A DNA stretch of 64,000 bases from Ferrimonas gelatinilytica (lineage in GTDB: Bacteria > Pseudomonadota > Gammaproteobacteria > Enterobacterales > Shewanellaceae): the NCBI RefSeq assembly GCF_039544205.1, contig NZ_BAABLF010000029.1:1-64000 (forward strand), written 5' to 3'. The notes beneath the pieces are model-generated. The model ran no database searches. It was not told the DNA's origin and saw only the letters and a list, made by a program, of their open reading frames with translations. A program made the position numbers and the translations under genes. Below are positions 61,857-64,000 of this stretch, in pieces. Every line of letters starts with the position of its first letter. Positions within the stretch are counted from its first letter, which is position 1.

Positions 61857-61882
61857 AGGGTTTTTACCCTGCGGAGCGCCTC

Positions 61883-62395
61883 ATGGCCCAGTACGACGAC
61901 TTTGATGACGATTTCATCAGCAAAACCCAGCTCAAGCGCGAAGCGGAGCAGCAACAGGCACTGGGGCTGGCGCTGATCAACCTCAACAAAGCGGAGCTGA
62001 CCAAGATCCCACTGGATGAGGATCTCGCGGATGCCATCGAGCTGGCCCAGAAGATCCGCAATAAGCACGAAGCGTTTCGGCGCCAGGTTCAGTACATCGG
62101 TAAGTTGATGCGGGCGCGGGATCCGGAGCCTATCGAGGCGGCACTGGATCTGATCCGCAACAAGCACAATGCCCAGAATGCCCACTTCCATAAACTGGAG
62201 CAGCTACGGGACCAGCTGGTAAACGGCGATAACGAGGATCTCCGGGCGGCATTGCAGGCCCATCCACAGCTCGGTGAAGAGATCCAGCGGCTACGCCAGC
62301 TGGTTCGTCAGGCCAAGAAAGAGGTGAGCCAGAGCAAACCGCCCAAGTCCAGCCGGGAGCTGTTCAAACTGCTGCGGGAGCAGCTCGAGGAGTAA
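61883..62395 (+). CDS. darP: Ribosome biogenesis factor DarP (YjgA)
   Basis: DarP associates with late 50S precursors and helps shape the peptidyl-transferase centre. The 170-residue helical protein has SKTQLKREAEQQQALGLALINL near the start, IELAQKIRNKHEAFRRQVQYIGKLMR, and the C-terminal SRELFKLLREQLEE. The pmbA-darP divergent pair is conserved in gammaproteobacteria. Confidence 0.96.
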   Translation: MAQYDDFDDDFISKTQLKREAEQQQALGLALINLNKAELTKIPLDEDLADAIELAQKIRNKHEAFRRQVQYIGKLMRARDPEPIEAALDLIRNKHNAQNAHFHKLEQLRDQLVNGDNEDLRAALQAHPQLGEEIQRLRQLVRQAKKEVSQSKPPKSSRELFKLLREQLEE

Positions 62396-62420
62396 TCGCC
62401 CTCGACGTAGAAACACGATC

Positions 62421-62456
62421 AAAAACGGGGCCGCCTGCGCAAGCAGGCGGCCCCGT
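62421..62456 (-). terminator. Terminator between darP and the ABC permease
   Basis: GGGGCCGCCTGC (62427-62438) pairs perfectly with GCAGGCGGCCCC (62443-62454) around a GCAA tetraloop. On the minus strand T5 follows, so it mainly ends the permease operon; darP may share it. Confidence 0.88.
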
Positions 62457-62461
62457 CTCTA

Positions 62462-63616
62462 TCAGGACGCTTCCGGCAGGGCACTGTCTGAGGGTACTTT
62501 CTCTTGCCGGCGGCGCCACAGCAGCACCGCCAGCAATCCCCAGGCCAGCACCTGGCCCCAGAGGGTCCACTGCAGTGCCAGTACGTCCTCCCCACCCAGC
62601 TTGGTCAGCTGGATCATCCCCTGCATCATCGCCTGGGAGGGCACTATCCCCCACAAGAGAGTCCAAACGGTCGGCATGCTTTCCACCGGCCAGACAAAAC
62701 CGGCGGTGAACAGCAGTGGCATGGAGATCAACACCAACAGCTGCGCATAGCTATCCCGGTGGCGAAACAGAGACCCGAGCACCACGCCGAGCAGAAAGGT
62801 GGCCAGCCAGAATGGCAGCAGTAACGACAGCAGACTGAACAGGCTGCCCTGGAGAGCCACCTCGTACCCGGCCAGCAGAGGCCCCAGGTAGAGGAGGCTG
62901 GCCAGTACAAAAGGGGGGATCAACAGCGAAGCCATCACCGACAGACCAGCAGCAACCGGCATTCGCTGCCAGCTGCCCGGCCTGCGCTGCACCCGTATCA
63001 CCGTCACGCCGACGCAGATCAACATGATCTGGTGCAGGATCAGCACGAAAAGTCCGGGCAGGATGTAATCGAGGTACCCCATCTTGAGGTTGCTCGCCGG
63101 CACCATGTTGAGTGTTACACCGCCCTGACGCGAGGAGGCGGGGTCCGCGCCGGCCATCATCCGCCGCGCCAGCTGAACCTGGCCGCCAAGCGAGAGGCTG
63201 GCCCGGGCCACCTGTTCGGCGATGGTGCCGTAGGAGAGGAAGTAGTGACCATCCGCTGCCGCCACGACGGTGGCACTGCCACCCCGTCGCAGTCGGGTTT
63301 CAAACCCGGCCGGGATCATCACCAGCCCCTTGCTCTGCCCGGCCAGCACCGCCTGCTGCGCATCACTCAGGCTCGTATTAGTGGCCACGAACTGGATCCC
63401 GGGGCTGGCTTGCAGCGCCCGCACCAGCTCACGACTGGTGCCGCTGTTGTCCTGGTCGATCAGCAGCACAGGCTGAGCACCGGCCACCTGGTGCAGGTAG
63501 GGCAGCGGGTAAACCAGGGCGTAGAGCATCAGGCCACCGAAAAAGGTGATCAACACGCCAGTGTCTCTCACCAAGGCGCGCGCCTGCAGCTGCCACAAGG
63601 CGATCCATCGGTTCAT
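62462..63616 (-). CDS. ABC-2 type transporter permease (YhhJ/YbhR-like)
   Basis: The 384-residue permease has one N-terminal helix (~20-40), a periplasmic domain of ~130 residues (VLLIDQDNSGTSRELVRAL onward), then five helices from about 200, with the ABC-2 signature near SMPLLFTAGFVWPVESMPTVW. Proteins of this build export drugs or bulky molecules with an HlyD-type adaptor and an ATPase, both presumably encoded beyond the right edge. ATG 63616 overlaps the preceding permease gene by 4 nt. Substrate unknown. Confidence 0.88.
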   Translation of the reverse strand: MNRWIALWQLQARALVRDTGVLITFFGGLMLYALVYPLPYLHQVAGAQPVLLIDQDNSGTSRELVRALQASPGIQFVATNTSLSDAQQAVLAGQSKGLVMIPAGFETRLRRGGSATVVAAADGHYFLSYGTIAEQVARASLSLGGQVQLARRMMAGADPASSRQGGVTLNMVPASNLKMGYLDYILPGLFVLILHQIMLICVGVTVIRVQRRPGSWQRMPVAAGLSVMASLLIPPFVLASLLYLGPLLAGYEVALQGSLFSLLSLLLPFWLATFLLGVVLGSLFRHRDSYAQLLVLISMPLLFTAGFVWPVESMPTVWTLLWGIVPSQAMMQGMIQLTKLGGEDVLALQWTLWGQVLAWGLLAVLLWRRRQEKVPSDSALPEAS

Positions 63617-64000
63617 GCGCTGCGCCTCCACAACCAAACCAGCAGGGGCAGCAACATCATCAGTGGCCACAGCGCCAGCCAGTTGGCCTCACCCACACCA
63701 CGGTAACTCTGCAGCAGCGGCAGGTAGTGGGTACTGGGAATCACCTGTCCCCACCACTGGGCCGCCATCGGCATATCGCCCTCCGGCATGGTGACCCCCA
63801 TGTAGGTCATCGCCGGCGTCAGCAGCGCTGCGCCGACACTGACCAGCTGCTCCGCCTCCCGGCCGCTGCGCCGCAACAGCAGGGCAGCGGTGGTCACCGC
63901 CCCCATCACCGGCAGCAGCCCAAACCACAGCGGCCAGAGCGGGGTGCCGATTGGCAACATCAGCAGGGGAGAGAGTAGCCAGAGTCCTATTCCCGCCCAG
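63613..64000 (-). CDS. Second ABC-2 type permease, cut by the window edge
   Basis: An open frame of 128 codons from 64000 to the stop at 63613 encodes the C-terminal part of a membrane permease: four hydrophobic segments, with YMGVTMPEGDMPMAAQWWGQVIPSTHYLPLLQ resembling the extracellular loop of ABC-2 permeases, and a basic end WLWRRSA. The frame stays open to the edge, so the start lies outside. It is translationally coupled to the next permease (ATGA). A pair of permeases suggests a heterodimeric exporter. Confidence 0.82.
   Translation of the reverse strand, partial: WAGIGLWLLSPLLMLPIGTPLWPLWFGLLPVMGAVTTAALLLRRSGREAEQLVSVGAALLTPAMTYMGVTMPEGDMPMAAQWWGQVIPSTHYLPLLQSYRGVGEANWLALWPLMMLLPLLVWLWRRSA

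Overview
The window is a gene-dense, GC-rich piece of a gammaproteobacterial chromosome. Gene content and order (nadC-pilABCD-coaE-zapD-yacG, secA, an M23 peptidase, dciA, lpxC, the full dcw cluster, rnpB, rsmI-lpoA-yraN-diaA-dolP, sspAB with cytochrome bc1, rplM-rpsI, degQ-degS, mla, kds-lpt-rpoN-hpf-ptsN-rapZ-npr, pmbA/darP) recall Shewanella/Ferrimonas-type Alteromonadales, with Aeromonadales as an alternative. That placement is inferred from synteny and protein character only. The replicative helicase loader appears to be DciA. MurE carries the meso-diaminopimelate DNPR motif, as expected for a Gram-negative.

Layout. 1-833: start of a minus-strand gene running off the left edge, then a large repeat-filled intergenic region. 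834-2218: a membrane-anchored retropepsin-like protease and nadC. 2219-7112: a type IV pilus locus with a structured pilA leader, a pilA frameshifted by a 7-bp tandem duplication, a PilB without its usual first ~50 residues, pilC and pilD. 7463-9459: coaE, zapD, yacG and mutT. 9783-14879: secA, M23 peptidase, dciA, lpxC. 15028-31678: the dcw cell-division and peptidoglycan cluster on the minus strand, driven from an mraZ promoter with four 10-bp MraZ-box repeats. 31906-32305: RNase P RNA. 32408-37836: rsmI, the LpoA regulator, yraN, diaA, dolP, sspAB. 37934-41617: cytochrome bc1 operon and rplM-rpsI. 41812-46097: zapE, zapG, degQ, degS. 46192-50757: murA, ibaG and the Mla phospholipid-transport operon. 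50918-58594: yrbG, Kdo synthesis, LPS transport, rpoN and the nitrogen-PTS genes. 58612-64000: two poorly characterised small genes, yehS, pmbA, darP and two ABC-2 permeases, the last cut by the right edge.

Most of the window is envelope biogenesis: lipid A (lpxC), Kdo (kdsC, kdsD), LPS export (lptABC), peptidoglycan precursors (murA, C-G, mraY, ddlB), divisome (ftsLIWQAZ, zapD, zapE, zapG), outer-membrane lipid asymmetry (mla), periplasmic quality control (degQ, degS, dolP, lpoA). Overlaps of 1-17 nt between consecutive genes indicate tight translational coupling.

The strongest unexplained signal is a family of intergenic elements at three places (96-738, 7106-7432, 9537-9776). Each is built from CTAG-containing heptamers of the form AGNTNCT in uninterrupted 7-bp register, capped by AAGAGC, and followed by a right half that is roughly the reverse complement (GCTCTT caps, AGGACCT and AGTACCT heptamers). 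Two of the three abut or overlap the stop codon of the preceding gene (pilD, secA). I cannot assign them to a known repeat family.
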